From NCBI RefSeq assembly GCF_000255705.1, contig NZ_JH636439.1:1249236-1290047 (forward strand): a stretch of 40,812 nucleotides of DNA. The letters run 5' to 3'. Of this stretch, positions 15,629 through 24,317 are shown one piece after another. The position numbers were made by a program, and so were the translations under genes. This DNA comes from Zavarzinella formosa DSM 19928 (lineage in GTDB: Bacteria; Planctomycetota; Planctomycetia; Gemmatales; Gemmataceae). Below the pieces are notes generated by a model. The model saw only the letters and a list, made by a program, of their open reading frames with translations. It did no database searches and was not told where the DNA came from. The stretch's first letter is position 1. Every line of letters begins with the position of its first letter.

Positions 15629-16852
15629 ATGAAGTTCCGTCCCGAATGGGCCAGATCGCACTTTCCAGCGCTAGATCGGCCCGCTGTGTTCCTCGACGGT
15701 CCCGCCGGCAGCCAGGTGCCCCGGTCGGTGATCGACGCCATCAGTTCGTATTACGCGAAGCATAACGCCAACCACGGCGGCTGTTTCCGCACAAGTCGCG
15801 AAAGCGATGCCGTGACGGATTGGGCCAGACGGTCGTGTGCCGATTTGCTGGGGGTTGCCGATCCCGAATGCGTTGTGTTCGGGGCGAACATGACGACGCT
15901 CACGTTTGCGTTCTCGCGGGCCATCGCCACCGAGTGGCAACCGGGGGACGAGATCATGGTCACCCGACTGGATCATGATGCCAATGTTTCTCCTTGGGTA
16001 CGGGCCGCCCAAGACCGGGGCGTGACCGTTCGGCACATCGCCATTCATCCCGAAGATTGCACACTGGATCAGGACGATTTTCGACGACAGCTTTCCTCCC
16101 GCACAAAACTGGTGGCCATCGGGTGCGTGTCCAATGCCGTGGGCACCCGGAATCCGGTTGCCGAGATGACCAAAATTGCCCATGAAGCCGGGGCGATGGT
16201 GTTCTTGGATGCCGTGCATCATGCCCCGCATCTGGCGATCGATGCGGCCGCGTGGGATTGTGATTTTGTGTGTTGCTCGGCTTACAAGTTTTTCGGGCCG
16301 CATGTGGGTGTGATGTACGGAAAGCGGGAACACCTTGAACGGCTGCCCGCTTACAAGGTGCGTCCATGTCCGGAGACCCTGCCGGATCGTTGGATGACCG
16401 GCACGCAGAATTTTGCGGCAATTGCCGGGGTCGGGGCCGCCATTGAGTATCTGTCGGGTGTTGGCCGGTCGGTCGGGGTGACCGGGGATCGGCGGGCCAT
16501 GCTTCTGGGGGCCTTTGAAGCCATTGAGGCTTATGAACGACACTTGGGCGCGCATATGCTGGCGGAACTGGCCACACTCAAGCAAGTCAAAGTTCATGGC
16601 ATCACGGACCTGAAACGAATGGGGGAGCGTGTGCCGACCGTGTCGTTTACCCACGCGAAGAAATCCCCGGCGGAAGTGGCCGAGTTCCTGGGCGAACGGG
16701 ACATCTTTGTGTGGTCCGGCAACTATTATGCCCTGCCGTTGACGGAAGCCTTGGGAGTGGAACCGCATGGGATGGTGCGGGTCGGCCTGTTGCACTACAA
16801 CACGGCGGCCGAGGTGAATGAATTGATCCACGCTCTCCGCGAACTGGAGTAA
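15629..16852 (+). CDS. Cysteine desulfurase-like PLP enzyme (class V aminotransferase fold)
   Basis: 407 residues, a typical length. Visible are 'PAVFLDGPAGSQVPRSVIDA' at the N-terminus, 'NANHGGCFRTS', 'EIMVTRLDHDANVSPW', the PLP-contacting Asp in 'AMVFLDAVHHAPHLAIDA' and the Schiff-base Lys220 in 'CCSAYKFFGPHVGVMYG'. The pattern fits the cysteine desulfurase-like group related to SufS/CsdA but lacks an obvious catalytic-Cys loop, so sulfur transfer is not certain and it may act on another amine or amino acid. ATG 15629 has AGGGG about 5 nt upstream; the frame is open further upstream but that part overlaps the tRNA. The next gene begins 3 nt after its stop. Confidence 0.82.
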   Translation: MKFRPEWARSHFPALDRPAVFLDGPAGSQVPRSVIDAISSYYAKHNANHGGCFRTSRESDAVTDWARRSCADLLGVADPECVVFGANMTTLTFAFSRAIATEWQPGDEIMVTRLDHDANVSPWVRAAQDRGVTVRHIAIHPEDCTLDQDDFRRQLSSRTKLVAIGCVSNAVGTRNPVAEMTKIAHEAGAMVFLDAVHHAPHLAIDAAAWDCDFVCCSAYKFFGPHVGVMYGKREHLERLPAYKVRPCPETLPDRWMTGTQNFAAIAGVGAAIEYLSGVGRSVGVTGDRRAMLLGAFEAIEAYERHLGAHMLAELATLKQVKVHGITDLKRMGERVPTVSFTHAKKSPAEVAEFLGERDIFVWSGNYYALPLTEALGVEPHGMVRVGLLHYNTAAEVNELIHALRELE

Positions 16853-16855
16853 GCC

Positions 16856-17422
16856 TTGCCGACTTTTCTCTCCGACCCATCGACATCCACTTATGCAATT
16901 CTTGCGGTGATCGTTTTCATCACGGGAGTGCTGGCCGCCAAATCCCGGCGAAAGAAACACATCATTCCCTTCTCGCTGGCGCTCGCGGCCTTGGTGGCGT
17001 TGTTTTTGATCGACAAGTTTGAGGAAAGCCCCCGTGAGGCGACCGTCCGCAAGATTGCGGAAATGGGGGCCGCGACGAGGGCCAAAAATTACAACGACCT
17101 CGTGAAAAATGTCTCGGAGACGTTTGCTCATGGCAGTCTCGACAAGAAGGGATTGAAAGCCCTTGGCGAGAAGGTGAACCACATCGGCTCTTGGGAGGGG
17201 ATTGAAGCTTGGGAAGCGACGCGGGCGAACTTTAAGGAAGTGAACGATTCGACTGTTGAGCAAGGATTTCTCGTTCAACCGGTCGGGATGCCCCAGTTCC
17301 AGAAATTCTGCATCGGAACCTTCAAGAAAGACGCGGATGGTGAATGGAGGCTGAGCGGTTTCAAACTGTACAATCCACTTCAACGCACCAACGGCCCGGA
17401 AGAATCCGTGCCGATGTTGTGA
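16856..17422 (+). CDS. Small membrane protein with C-terminal NTF2-like-looking domain
   Basis: 188 residues from TTG 16856, with GGAG 6 nt upstream overlapping the previous stop. Two hydrophobic segments are separated by a basic turn (about residues 13-28 and 38-52, with 'SRRKKH' between). The soluble C-terminal 130 residues contain 'TVRKIAEMGAATRAKNYNDL' and end in 'FKKDADGEWRLSGFKLYNP', which resembles the final strands of SnoaL/NTF2-type folds. That resemblance is by eye only. It sits 28 nt before the large kinase gene and is probably co-transcribed with the upstream enzyme. Function unknown. Confidence 0.7.
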   Translation: MPTFLSDPSTSTYAILAVIVFITGVLAAKSRRKKHIIPFSLALAALVALFLIDKFEESPREATVRKIAEMGAATRAKNYNDLVKNVSETFAHGSLDKKGLKALGEKVNHIGSWEGIEAWEATRANFKEVNDSTVEQGFLVQPVGMPQFQKFCIGTFKKDADGEWRLSGFKLYNPLQRTNGPEESVPML

Positions 17423-17450
17423 TCCTTAACCGTTTCAAGAGTCACCGCCC

Positions 17451-20400
17451 GTGAACTCGATCTCCACCCGAGCCCTGGATATCTTCGGCGAATGGGCCTC
17501 CGCCAAAGTGCGGGGCCAGTCGCTCGATTTCACTTCGATTGTCGGAGATGATAGCGCCCTGCGCTCCGAGGTGGAACGGCTGATAGCGGACTCGGCCCCG
17601 GAACATGAACTTCCCCCGGACACCCCGAGGTATATGTTTCGCACATTCATCGCTGGCGGGGGGATGGGCGAGGTCTGGCGGGCCTTCGATCTGGACCTGC
17701 GGCGAGAAGTGGCGATCAAGTTGTTGAAGGGGAATCTCGGCGAATCGGTTTCCCGGTTTTTGGCCGAGGCTCAACTGGTGGCCAAACTCGAACACCCGGC
17801 CATCGTCCCCGTTTATGATGCCGGTTTGTTGAAAGACGGCCGCCCTTTCTTTGTGATGAAACTGATCCAAGGGAAACGAAAACCGGACGGATCGACGGGC
17901 CCGCCGCCAACGCTTGAGCAGGTTCTGAAGAGCCGGGAATCCGTCACCCAGGATCTTCCCCGGTTGACGGATGTGTTCCAGCAAATCTGCGGGGCAGTGG
18001 CCTATGCTCATGCGATGAAACCGCCGGTCATGCACCGGGATTTGAAGCCCTCGAACGTGATGGTCGGCTTGTTCGGCGAAGTGCTGGTCACAGATTGGGG
18101 ATTGGCAAAGGCAATTTTTGAAAAGACTCCGACGAATAAATCACTGGCCGACACCGTTATTTGCCTGAATGTGACGGGCAACGGAACAGACACCGAAGTC
18201 GCCGGCGAATCGAAAGCGAACGCCAAAAAAGAGAACGAACACTTCTCTGTTGGCACGGCAGAGTTTCTCTCCGGAGGCGTCGGCTACGAAAAAAATCGGC
18301 CCGAGCGGGCTGAAACAAAATACGGGCTGGTCAAGGGGACGCCCGCTTACATGGCTCCCGAACAGGCTCGCGGCGAAAATGATCTGGTTGGCCCTGCCAG
18401 CGACGTGTTCGCTCTGGGCGGTATTCTCTGCTGCATGTTGACCGGCAAGCCCGTCTTTCTCGGCGACGACATGACTCCCTTTTGGAAAGCAGGAGAGGGC
18501 GATCTGACCGAGACGTTCGCCCGCCTGGAGGACAGCAGGGCGGACCCCGAACTGATTGCCATTGCCTGTCGCTGCCTCTCTCCCGAGATATCCGGACGCC
18601 CCGCCGATGCCGGCGAATTGGCCATATTAATTTCAGATTACCGGGCCGGAGTGGCGCAACGGTTGCGCCGGATCGAACTGGATCAGGCCGCCCGGGAAGC
18701 CAAGGCGGCCGAACTTCGGAAACGTCGTTTGATGCAGATGATTCTCGGCGGCCTGCTTTTGAGCGCGGCGTTGTTCATGATTGTCGGGTGGTTTTTGGCC
18801 CAAGCCCGTTTGGATGAGGAGACCGAAAAATCCCGTATAACCGACCTTCGCTTGGAAGTCTCCGAGCATAACCGTCGCGATCACGAGGAACTGGCCCACT
18901 TGATGCGGGGGATGGAGTTGGTGTCGAGCCATCGCGGCAACTGGACCGAGAATTCCCGGTGGGAGTTCGGACAGGCGAAAAATATCGCTTCCGCGCCCCA
19001 CTTGATCCCGCAAATACGCTCAGCGTTAATGGATGGCTTCAACGGCGCCAGCCTGGAAACGCCAGTCAGACTGGAGCCACAGGCCAAGGTTTCGGTGATT
19101 GCCTATTCTTCCGATGGCCGCTGGCTGGCGCTGGCTGATCGATTCACGATTGCGTTGTCCGGAGGATTGGCTGTTCATCTGTATGACACGACTTCCGGCA
19201 AGAAAATCCGCACGGTGGTCTTTCCGAAATCGAACCCGATTACAGATTTTTTCCGGCTCAAGTTCGATTTGGTGACCAAGCCCGATGGAATCACTTCTCT
19301 GGCCCTGAGCCGCGACAACCAATTGCTTGTCGCAGGTACACGGCATGGCAGCGTTCACATTGCGGACTTGACAACCGAATCCGCAACCATCCGCGCAGGT
19401 TCCTGGCTTCCCTCGGATTCGGTTGTTCAACTGGAGTTCTCGAAGGATCAAAAGACCATTCTGGCGATGGTGGGAAACCGAAACGGTCGGATCGTTTACA
19501 TTGATCCGCTGACCGGCGAGCTTATTCAAGAATCGAAGCAAGGTAGCTCTTTCGGTTTTGTGACGGTTCCGCTCACCGGACATCTCTGGACTTTCTCCGG
19601 TCCAAACCTTGTCCGGCTGGACCCGGTTACCTTTCGCGAAACGGAGAGGCGACCCGTTGGCGGTTCCTCGGCGATCGCTCTGTCCCCCGCCGGCGACATG
19701 CTGGCGTTTGCCATCGGGAAACGATTGTTTCTGACGGAAGTGCAAAACCCCGGATTGGAACGGGAGTTTCGAGAAGGTCCGCAATCTCCGGCGCACTTGG
19801 AAGACATCACCGGCTTGGCGTTCGATCCTCGGGGGCGGTTTCTCGTTTCCACCTCCGAATGGAGCAACGATGTGAAGTTTTGGGACATCACCACCGGATC
19901 GAAGTTGTTGCAATCCAACGCCGGGCGAGGGCTGTCCAAGTGTGCCATTCATCCGGATGGCACGGAGATCACCGTTGGCTCGGAAAACGGCGCCCTGCGA
20001 TATCGGGTCTGCCGGACCATCGCCGAACGTCGCCGACTGACGGGTTCGGGGATGGTGCTGAATTTTGATCTTGCCGATGACGGGAATCAATTGGTGACGG
20101 CGATTTTCCGACCGAATGAGGAAGTGCGATTCGAGGAATGGGAGGCTGATTCGCAAATCCCCCGGCCGCTTTTCGGACCAAAGGGTCTCAAACTGGCCGA
20201 GGAAGATTCCGTCGATTTGCAGCGGACAAGAACTCGCCAGACCGGCTATGCGTCGAACAAGGGGTATGGCTGGTTTGACGGCAACCCTCCGCAACCGGCC
20301 TTCCATCAGATGTTCGACGGTCAGTCTTTCATGAGATTTGGTCCCTCCGGGGAGATGTGGCTCGCCGGCAACGAGTTTTTGAAACTCAAACGCCCCGGAT

Positions 20401-21005
20401 ATGCAGAACTGTCTTACAAGTTTAGATTCGATCAGTTGACCGGGATGAGTTCGGTTACCGGCTTGGGGATCGGAAACAAGCATTTGCTGGTCGGCATGCG
20501 ATCCGGTTATGCGTCGGTGTTTCCGGCAACCATCTTGGCGGGCACGGACAAAATTCCATCTCCCACCTCTTTGTCCGTTGAACACCTGACTTCGCTACGG
20601 GTGTTGGAGCCATTTGATGACAAAACATGGTTGGTTGGAACTCGAAGCGGAAAAATGCACCGCTTTGAATTGAACGCCCAAGAAAACAAAGCGGTCAACC
20701 AGCGAACATGGACGGCTCACGACGACGAGGTGACAACCCTGGCGGTGATTTCGCCGGAATATGTGGTGACCGGCGGCCGAGATCGCACACTGGCCCTTTG
20801 GAGGCTGACGGCATCAGCCGAGGATTTGGTGTGTCGCTGGGAAACCAGCGGTCCCGTCCGCCAACTCAGGTACGATGGCTCCAAGCGTCGTCTGTTGTGG
20901 CTAAATGTCGGAGAACACGGCCTGCGCGAACTCGATCTCTCTGCCCTCTGGAAGATGTTCGCGGATCATACGGTTGGTCCGCCAAAACCCTCAACATGGC
21001 CTTGA
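17451..21005 (+). CDS. Membrane Ser/Thr protein kinase with C-terminal beta-propeller-like region
   Basis: 1184 residues from GTG 17451. The kinase domain spans about 62-390: Gly-rich loop AGGGMGEVW (68-76), Lys90 in VAIKLLK, HRDLKPSN (195-202), DWG in place of DFG (215-217), and APE (302-304). The segment between DWG and APE is about 88 residues, far longer than usual, and is charged and low in hydrophobics. One membrane helix (about 429-452) follows a coiled, charged linker. The remaining 700 residues contain WD-like units ('SVIAYSSDGRWLALADR', 'DITGLAFDPRGRFLVSTSEW', 'HDDEVTTLAVISPEYVVTGG'), probably an extracytoplasmic or cytoplasmic propeller used for sensing or partner binding. This is a common planctomycete architecture; target unknown. 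Confidence 0.9.
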   Translation: MNSISTRALDIFGEWASAKVRGQSLDFTSIVGDDSALRSEVERLIADSAPEHELPPDTPRYMFRTFIAGGGMGEVWRAFDLDLRREVAIKLLKGNLGESVSRFLAEAQLVAKLEHPAIVPVYDAGLLKDGRPFFVMKLIQGKRKPDGSTGPPPTLEQVLKSRESVTQDLPRLTDVFQQICGAVAYAHAMKPPVMHRDLKPSNVMVGLFGEVLVTDWGLAKAIFEKTPTNKSLADTVICLNVTGNGTDTEVAGESKANAKKENEHFSVGTAEFLSGGVGYEKNRPERAETKYGLVKGTPAYMAPEQARGENDLVGPASDVFALGGILCCMLTGKPVFLGDDMTPFWKAGEGDLTETFARLEDSRADPELIAIACRCLSPEISGRPADAGELAILISDYRAGVAQRLRRIELDQAAREAKAAELRKRRLMQMILGGLLLSAALFMIVGWFLAQARLDEETEKSRITDLRLEVSEHNRRDHEELAHLMRGMELVSSHRGNWTENSRWEFGQAKNIASAPHLIPQIRSALMDGFNGASLETPVRLEPQAKVSVIAYSSDGRWLALADRFTIALSGGLAVHLYDTTSGKKIRTVVFPKSNPITDFFRLKFDLVTKPDGITSLALSRDNQLLVAGTRHGSVHIADLTTESATIRAGSWLPSDSVVQLEFSKDQKTILAMVGNRNGRIVYIDPLTGELIQESKQGSSFGFVTVPLTGHLWTFSGPNLVRLDPVTFRETERRPVGGSSAIALSPAGDMLAFAIGKRLFLTEVQNPGLEREFREGPQSPAHLEDITGLAFDPRGRFLVSTSEWSNDVKFWDITTGSKLLQSNAGRGLSKCAIHPDGTEITVGSENGALRYRVCRTIAERRRLTGSGMVLNFDLADDGNQLVTAIFRPNEEVRFEEWEADSQIPRPLFGPKGLKLAEEDSVDLQRTRTRQTGYASNKGYGWFDGNPPQPAFHQMFDGQSFMRFGPSGEMWLAGNEFLKLKRPGYAELSYKFRFDQLTGMSSVTGLGIGNKHLLVGMRSGYASVFPATILAGTDKIPSPTSLSVEHLTSLRVLEPFDDKTWLVGTRSGKMHRFELNAQENKAVNQRTWTAHDDEVTTLAVISPEYVVTGGRDRTLALWRLTASAEDLVCRWETSGPVRQLRYDGSKRRLLWLNVGEHGLRELDLSALWKMFADHTVGPPKPSTWP

Positions 21006-21032
21006 TTTGGTTCGCTTCAAAAGGATTGCTCC

Positions 21033-22376
21033 ATGCGATGGCTAATCGGTTGGTGCGTGTTGTTTTTGGGCGGGCCGGTGATGGCCCTAGTTCCGAAGCC
21101 GAACATCGTCGTGTTGCTCTGCGATGATTTGGGTTATGGCGATCTCGGTTGCTTCGGACATCCGACCATTCAAACGCCGAACATCGATCAACTCGCCAAA
21201 GACGGGTTGAAACTCACATCTTTTTATTGCGGGCAATCTGTCTGTTCGCCGTCGCGGGCGGCGTTGCTCACCGGCCGAAATCCGAATCGTTACGGGGTTC
21301 GGGATTGGATACCCCCAAACTCCGGGATCTCGCTTCCCAATCGGGAAATCTCCGTGGCCACCCTGCTGAAGAATAAGGGTTACAAGACGGCCCATGTCGG
21401 CAAATGGCATCTCAACAGCAAAATGGACGGCACGGAACCGACTCCCGGCACGCATGGCTTCGACCATTGGTTTGCCACGCAGAACAACGCGATCCCAACC
21501 CACGAGAACCCGGTCAATTTCATCCGCAACGGCAAACCGGTCGGGGCGCTCAAAGGGAACTCGTCCACCATCATCGTTGACGAGGCCATCGATTGGCTGA
21601 AGACCGGCAAGGAGGAGCCGTATTTTCTGTGTGTCTGGTTCCATGCCCCTCATGAAATCGTGGCGACGCCGGAGGAATTCACGAAGAAATACGCGGCCGA
21701 GACGGACGACACAAAGCGAACCTATTTCGGCAGCGTGAGCCTGATTGATCACGAGGTGGGCCGACTGGTCAAGTTTCTTGATCACCGGAAGGATGCCGCC
21801 AACACGCTGGTGGTATTCTCCAGTGACAACGGCCCGGAAACGCTAAACCGCTACAAGACGGCCAATCATTCGCACGGCACGCCCGGCCCGTTGCGGGGGA
21901 TGAAACTGCACATGACCGAAGGTGGCATCCGCATTCCGGGCATCGTGAAATGGCCGAAAGTTGTAAAGCCGGGGCGGGTGTCCGATGTGCCGGTCGGTTT
22001 CGTCGATCTGTTGCCGACGTTTTGCGGACTCGCCGGGGCGACTCCGCCGACCGACCGCTTTTTGGATGGCACGGATGTCTTCAGCCTCCTCAAAGATGAC
22101 TCGGAACCCAATCGTAAATCGCCCCTCTACTGGCAATATGACAAAGCCATCGGCGACACAAAACCGGTCTGGAAAGTCGCCACCCGGCAGGGAGATTTCA
22201 AACTGCTTGCCGATGTGAAACTTGAAAAGTTCGCCTTGTACGATTTGAAGAACGATTTGGGTGAGAAGACTGATCTGAGCGGAAAAGCGGACCAAGCCGA
22301 GCGATTGAAAAAGATGATCGCCGAGATGAAACAGATTCACGGCGGCATCAATGCCGGAGCCGTGATCCGGGAATGA
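21033..22376 (+). CDS. Sulfatase (arylsulfatase family, secreted)
   Basis: 447 residues with a signal peptide (MRWLIGWCVLFLGGPVMA). The metal-binding Asp pair is in 'VVLLCDDLGYGDLGC' (31-32). The sulfatase signature CSPSRAALLTGR starts at Cys71, which needs conversion to formylglycine. Also visible are 'HVGKWHL', 'FHAPHEIVATPEEF', 'VVFSSDNGPE' and 'MTEGGIRIPGIVKWP'. Sulfatases of this type hydrolyse sulfate esters, often on algal or host polysaccharides; the substrate cannot be read here. No anaerobic-type maturase gene is in the window. It starts 27 nt after the kinase stop and ends directly at a strong terminator. Confidence 0.92.
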   Translation: MRWLIGWCVLFLGGPVMALVPKPNIVVLLCDDLGYGDLGCFGHPTIQTPNIDQLAKDGLKLTSFYCGQSVCSPSRAALLTGRNPNRYGVRDWIPPNSGISLPNREISVATLLKNKGYKTAHVGKWHLNSKMDGTEPTPGTHGFDHWFATQNNAIPTHENPVNFIRNGKPVGALKGNSSTIIVDEAIDWLKTGKEEPYFLCVWFHAPHEIVATPEEFTKKYAAETDDTKRTYFGSVSLIDHEVGRLVKFLDHRKDAANTLVVFSSDNGPETLNRYKTANHSHGTPGPLRGMKLHMTEGGIRIPGIVKWPKVVKPGRVSDVPVGFVDLLPTFCGLAGATPPTDRFLDGTDVFSLLKDDSEPNRKSPLYWQYDKAIGDTKPVWKVATRQGDFKLLADVKLEKFALYDLKNDLGEKTDLSGKADQAERLKKMIAEMKQIHGGINAGAVIRE

Positions 22377-22412
22377 AAAAAGCCCCGATGCCATATGGTG
22401 TCGGGGCTTTTG
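22377..22412. terminator. Bidirectional intrinsic terminator
   Basis: An 11-bp perfect stem (22378-22388 with 22401-22411; AAAAGCCCCGA / TCGGGGCTTTT) is extended inward by two G-T and two G-C pairs around an ATAT loop. The A-run on one side and T-run on the other make it work in both directions. It lies directly after the sulfatase stop and 25 nt before the stop of the convergent adenylation-domain gene. Confidence 0.9.
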
Positions 22413-22436
22413 GCTTCACTATAAATCCGCAATTAA

Positions 22437-23603
22437 TTAATACACGCCCACCGTGGTGGTGGCGGCAAATTCGTGGAACGGCCGAACGCCGCTGACGCCG
22501 TCCCAAGGGAACTTCTCGAACGGGGCTTCACGCTCGCCTTCATCCCGTTCGGCGAAGCGGGGCATGAAGAATTCTTTTGTCAACGTCGTCAGGATCACGC
22601 GGCCCGTTGCGCCGTAGGGAACCAGTTTGTTGTAATCCTTGAAATCGACCACTTCTGTTGCCGCCCGCGGTTGCGGGGCGTAGTAGCTGATCTTGTAGCC
22701 ATCTTCCGGGCCGACCGGCTTGGAGCAGGCCAATCCCATCAGGGTGTTCCCGTAGGTCGGCGTCATGTACACCTTGCCTTCGAGCATTTCCTCCATCGCC
22801 TCGCGGGTGAACTGCGGAGTGAATTCCGTGCCTCCCGAGAAGATGCCGGTGATCCCGGTGTCTGCAATGCTGCGCAGCGAACCTTCGGGAACCGGGTGGC
22901 CGATTTCGCGTCGCTTGGCTTCCAAGCGGCCATCCCGCAAAGCGGCGTCAAGAGCGGCCAGCAGTTTTGGCGTCGTGAACATACACTTGATTTTGTGACC
23001 GGCCGCCAGAATGGTCAGGGCTTGGTCGATGGCGTGGTCGGCATAAGCCTTCACGTCTTGGATTTTGCCCGCCTTGATGAGTTTCACCACATAACGCGGG
23101 TCGAGGTCCACGCAGAAGCACATGCCGCCCCGGTGTTGGGCGAGGTGTTCGATGGCCAGACGAAGCCGGCGGGGGCCGGACGGCCCGAGCATGAGCCAGT
23201 GCGACCCGCGCGGGAAGTATTCATCCGGCAGCGTTTCGCTCATCATCTCATAGTCGATCCAGTGATCTTCGATCACAATACGGGACTTCGGAATGCCGGT
23301 CGTTCCACCGGTCTCGAACACATAGACCGGCTTTTTGCCCAGATACGCGCGGGGAACCCAGCGGGAAATATCCGTGTCCGGCGAGGCTCGCAGCCATTCG
23401 TCCTCGAATGAAGGGAACTGCTTCAAATCCTCGAAGCCCTGAATGTCTTTCAACGGATTGAATTTGTAGGTCTTTGCTTTGTCCAGCCAAAAAGGCGTGC
23501 CCGTGTCTTCGGAAAAATGCCACTGGACGATTTCGCGGACCTGTTTGTCCAAGGCTTCCTTCGCGGCATGGATTTTGGAGGAAAGGGAGATTTCAGAACT
23601 CAC
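22437..23603 (-). CDS. Adenylate-forming (AMP-binding) enzyme, PaaK-like
   Basis: 388 residues. The ATP-binding P-loop is ETGGTTGIPKS (97-107). 'TPTYGNTLMGLA' occupies the place of the usual YGxTE motif, and 'GRVILTTLTKEFFMPRF' fits the A7/A8 region. This is the fold of phenylacetate-CoA ligase and related acyl-activating enzymes. The protein ends soon after 'PWDGVSGVRPFHEFAATT', so the usual mobile C-terminal domain with the catalytic Lys is missing or much reduced. The acyl substrate is unknown. Start ATG 23603 has no strong Shine-Dalgarno (GAGAGGAAAGG-like purines lie within the gene). It is convergent with the sulfatase and divergent from the phosphatase gene at 23825 across 221 nt that hold both promoters but no recognised site. 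Confidence 0.75.
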   Translation of the reverse strand: MSSEISLSSKIHAAKEALDKQVREIVQWHFSEDTGTPFWLDKAKTYKFNPLKDIQGFEDLKQFPSFEDEWLRASPDTDISRWVPRAYLGKKPVYVFETGGTTGIPKSRIVIEDHWIDYEMMSETLPDEYFPRGSHWLMLGPSGPRRLRLAIEHLAQHRGGMCFCVDLDPRYVVKLIKAGKIQDVKAYADHAIDQALTILAAGHKIKCMFTTPKLLAALDAALRDGRLEAKRREIGHPVPEGSLRSIADTGITGIFSGGTEFTPQFTREAMEEMLEGKVYMTPTYGNTLMGLACSKPVGPEDGYKISYYAPQPRAATEVVDFKDYNKLVPYGATGRVILTTLTKEFFMPRFAERDEGEREAPFEKFPWDGVSGVRPFHEFAATTTVGVY

Positions 23604-23824
23604 GATTGGCCTCGATGGTGTGGGAACGGGCGAGCCGTCATTTTTCTGTCGATGGAATCAGTTATAGTCGGGAAGGACGCTCCGTAAGCATCAAGACCGT
23701 GGTGGACGGGGAAAAATTCATTTGATCGGCCGGGAAAATCACGCGAAAACCGGACACGCCATTCCGAAACGGAACCGTAAGAATAGAGAAGTCTTTTTGT
23801 TGCCCGCGTGCCGAGGAACCCGCG

Positions 23825-24289
23825 ATGTCCCGCCCTTACTTTTTCACGTGGGTTGACCGGCCCTATCTGGCGGCTTGCGCCTGGCCGAACGGGCCGGAGC
23901 AACTTCAATGGCTGCGGAAGGAAGGCGTGGACATTCTGGTGACACTCACGGAAGAACCCATCCCGAGAAATTGGGTGGATTCCGCCGGATTGATGGGGGT
24001 CCATATTCCCGTGCCGGACATGGAAGCCCCCACCCAAGCCCAACTCGAAAAGATTATCAGCGTGATGGACAAGGCCCGCCACAGCAACATGGGCGTGACG
24101 ATTCATTGTCTTGCCGGCCGTGGCCGCACCGGCACGGCTCTGGCTGCCTATCTTGTTCACACCGGCATGACAGCCAAAGAAGCCATCGTGAAAATCCGAG
24201 ACATCCGGCCGGGGTCGCTGGAAGTCCCGGAGCAGGAAAACGCCGTGGTGAAATACGAAAAAGAGTTGAAGAAACGCATCACGGATTGA
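23825..24289 (+). CDS. Dual-specificity protein phosphatase, DUSP23-like
   Basis: 154 residues, the size of the minimal VH1-like fold. The active-site loop is HCLAGRGRTG with nucleophile Cys95 and Arg101. Asp65 in 'IPVPDMEAP' is the expected general acid. The N-terminus 'FFTWVDRPYLAACAWP' and the later 'IRPGSLEVPEQENAVVKYEK' follow vertebrate DUSP23 closely. It removes phosphate from Ser/Thr/Tyr (or possibly small phosphorylated ligands) in the cytoplasm. There are many Ser/Thr kinases in this genome, two in this window, but no direct link to either is visible. It is convergent with the next gene. Confidence 0.9.
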   Translation: MSRPYFFTWVDRPYLAACAWPNGPEQLQWLRKEGVDILVTLTEEPIPRNWVDSAGLMGVHIPVPDMEAPTQAQLEKIISVMDKARHSNMGVTIHCLAGRGRTGTALAAYLVHTGMTAKEAIVKIRDIRPGSLEVPEQENAVVKYEKELKKRITD

Positions 24290-24317
24290 CCGTCTCTTCA
24301 ACTCTCGCCGAGATGGG

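Noticed and set aside
15671-17383. 570-codon minus-strand frame
   Set aside because: Antisense of the cysteine desulfurase-like gene and its neighbour; no family features.
19026-20585. 519-codon minus-strand frame
   Set aside because: Antisense of the kinase's propeller region.
22473-23411. 312-codon plus-strand frame
   Set aside because: Antisense of the adenylate-forming enzyme.
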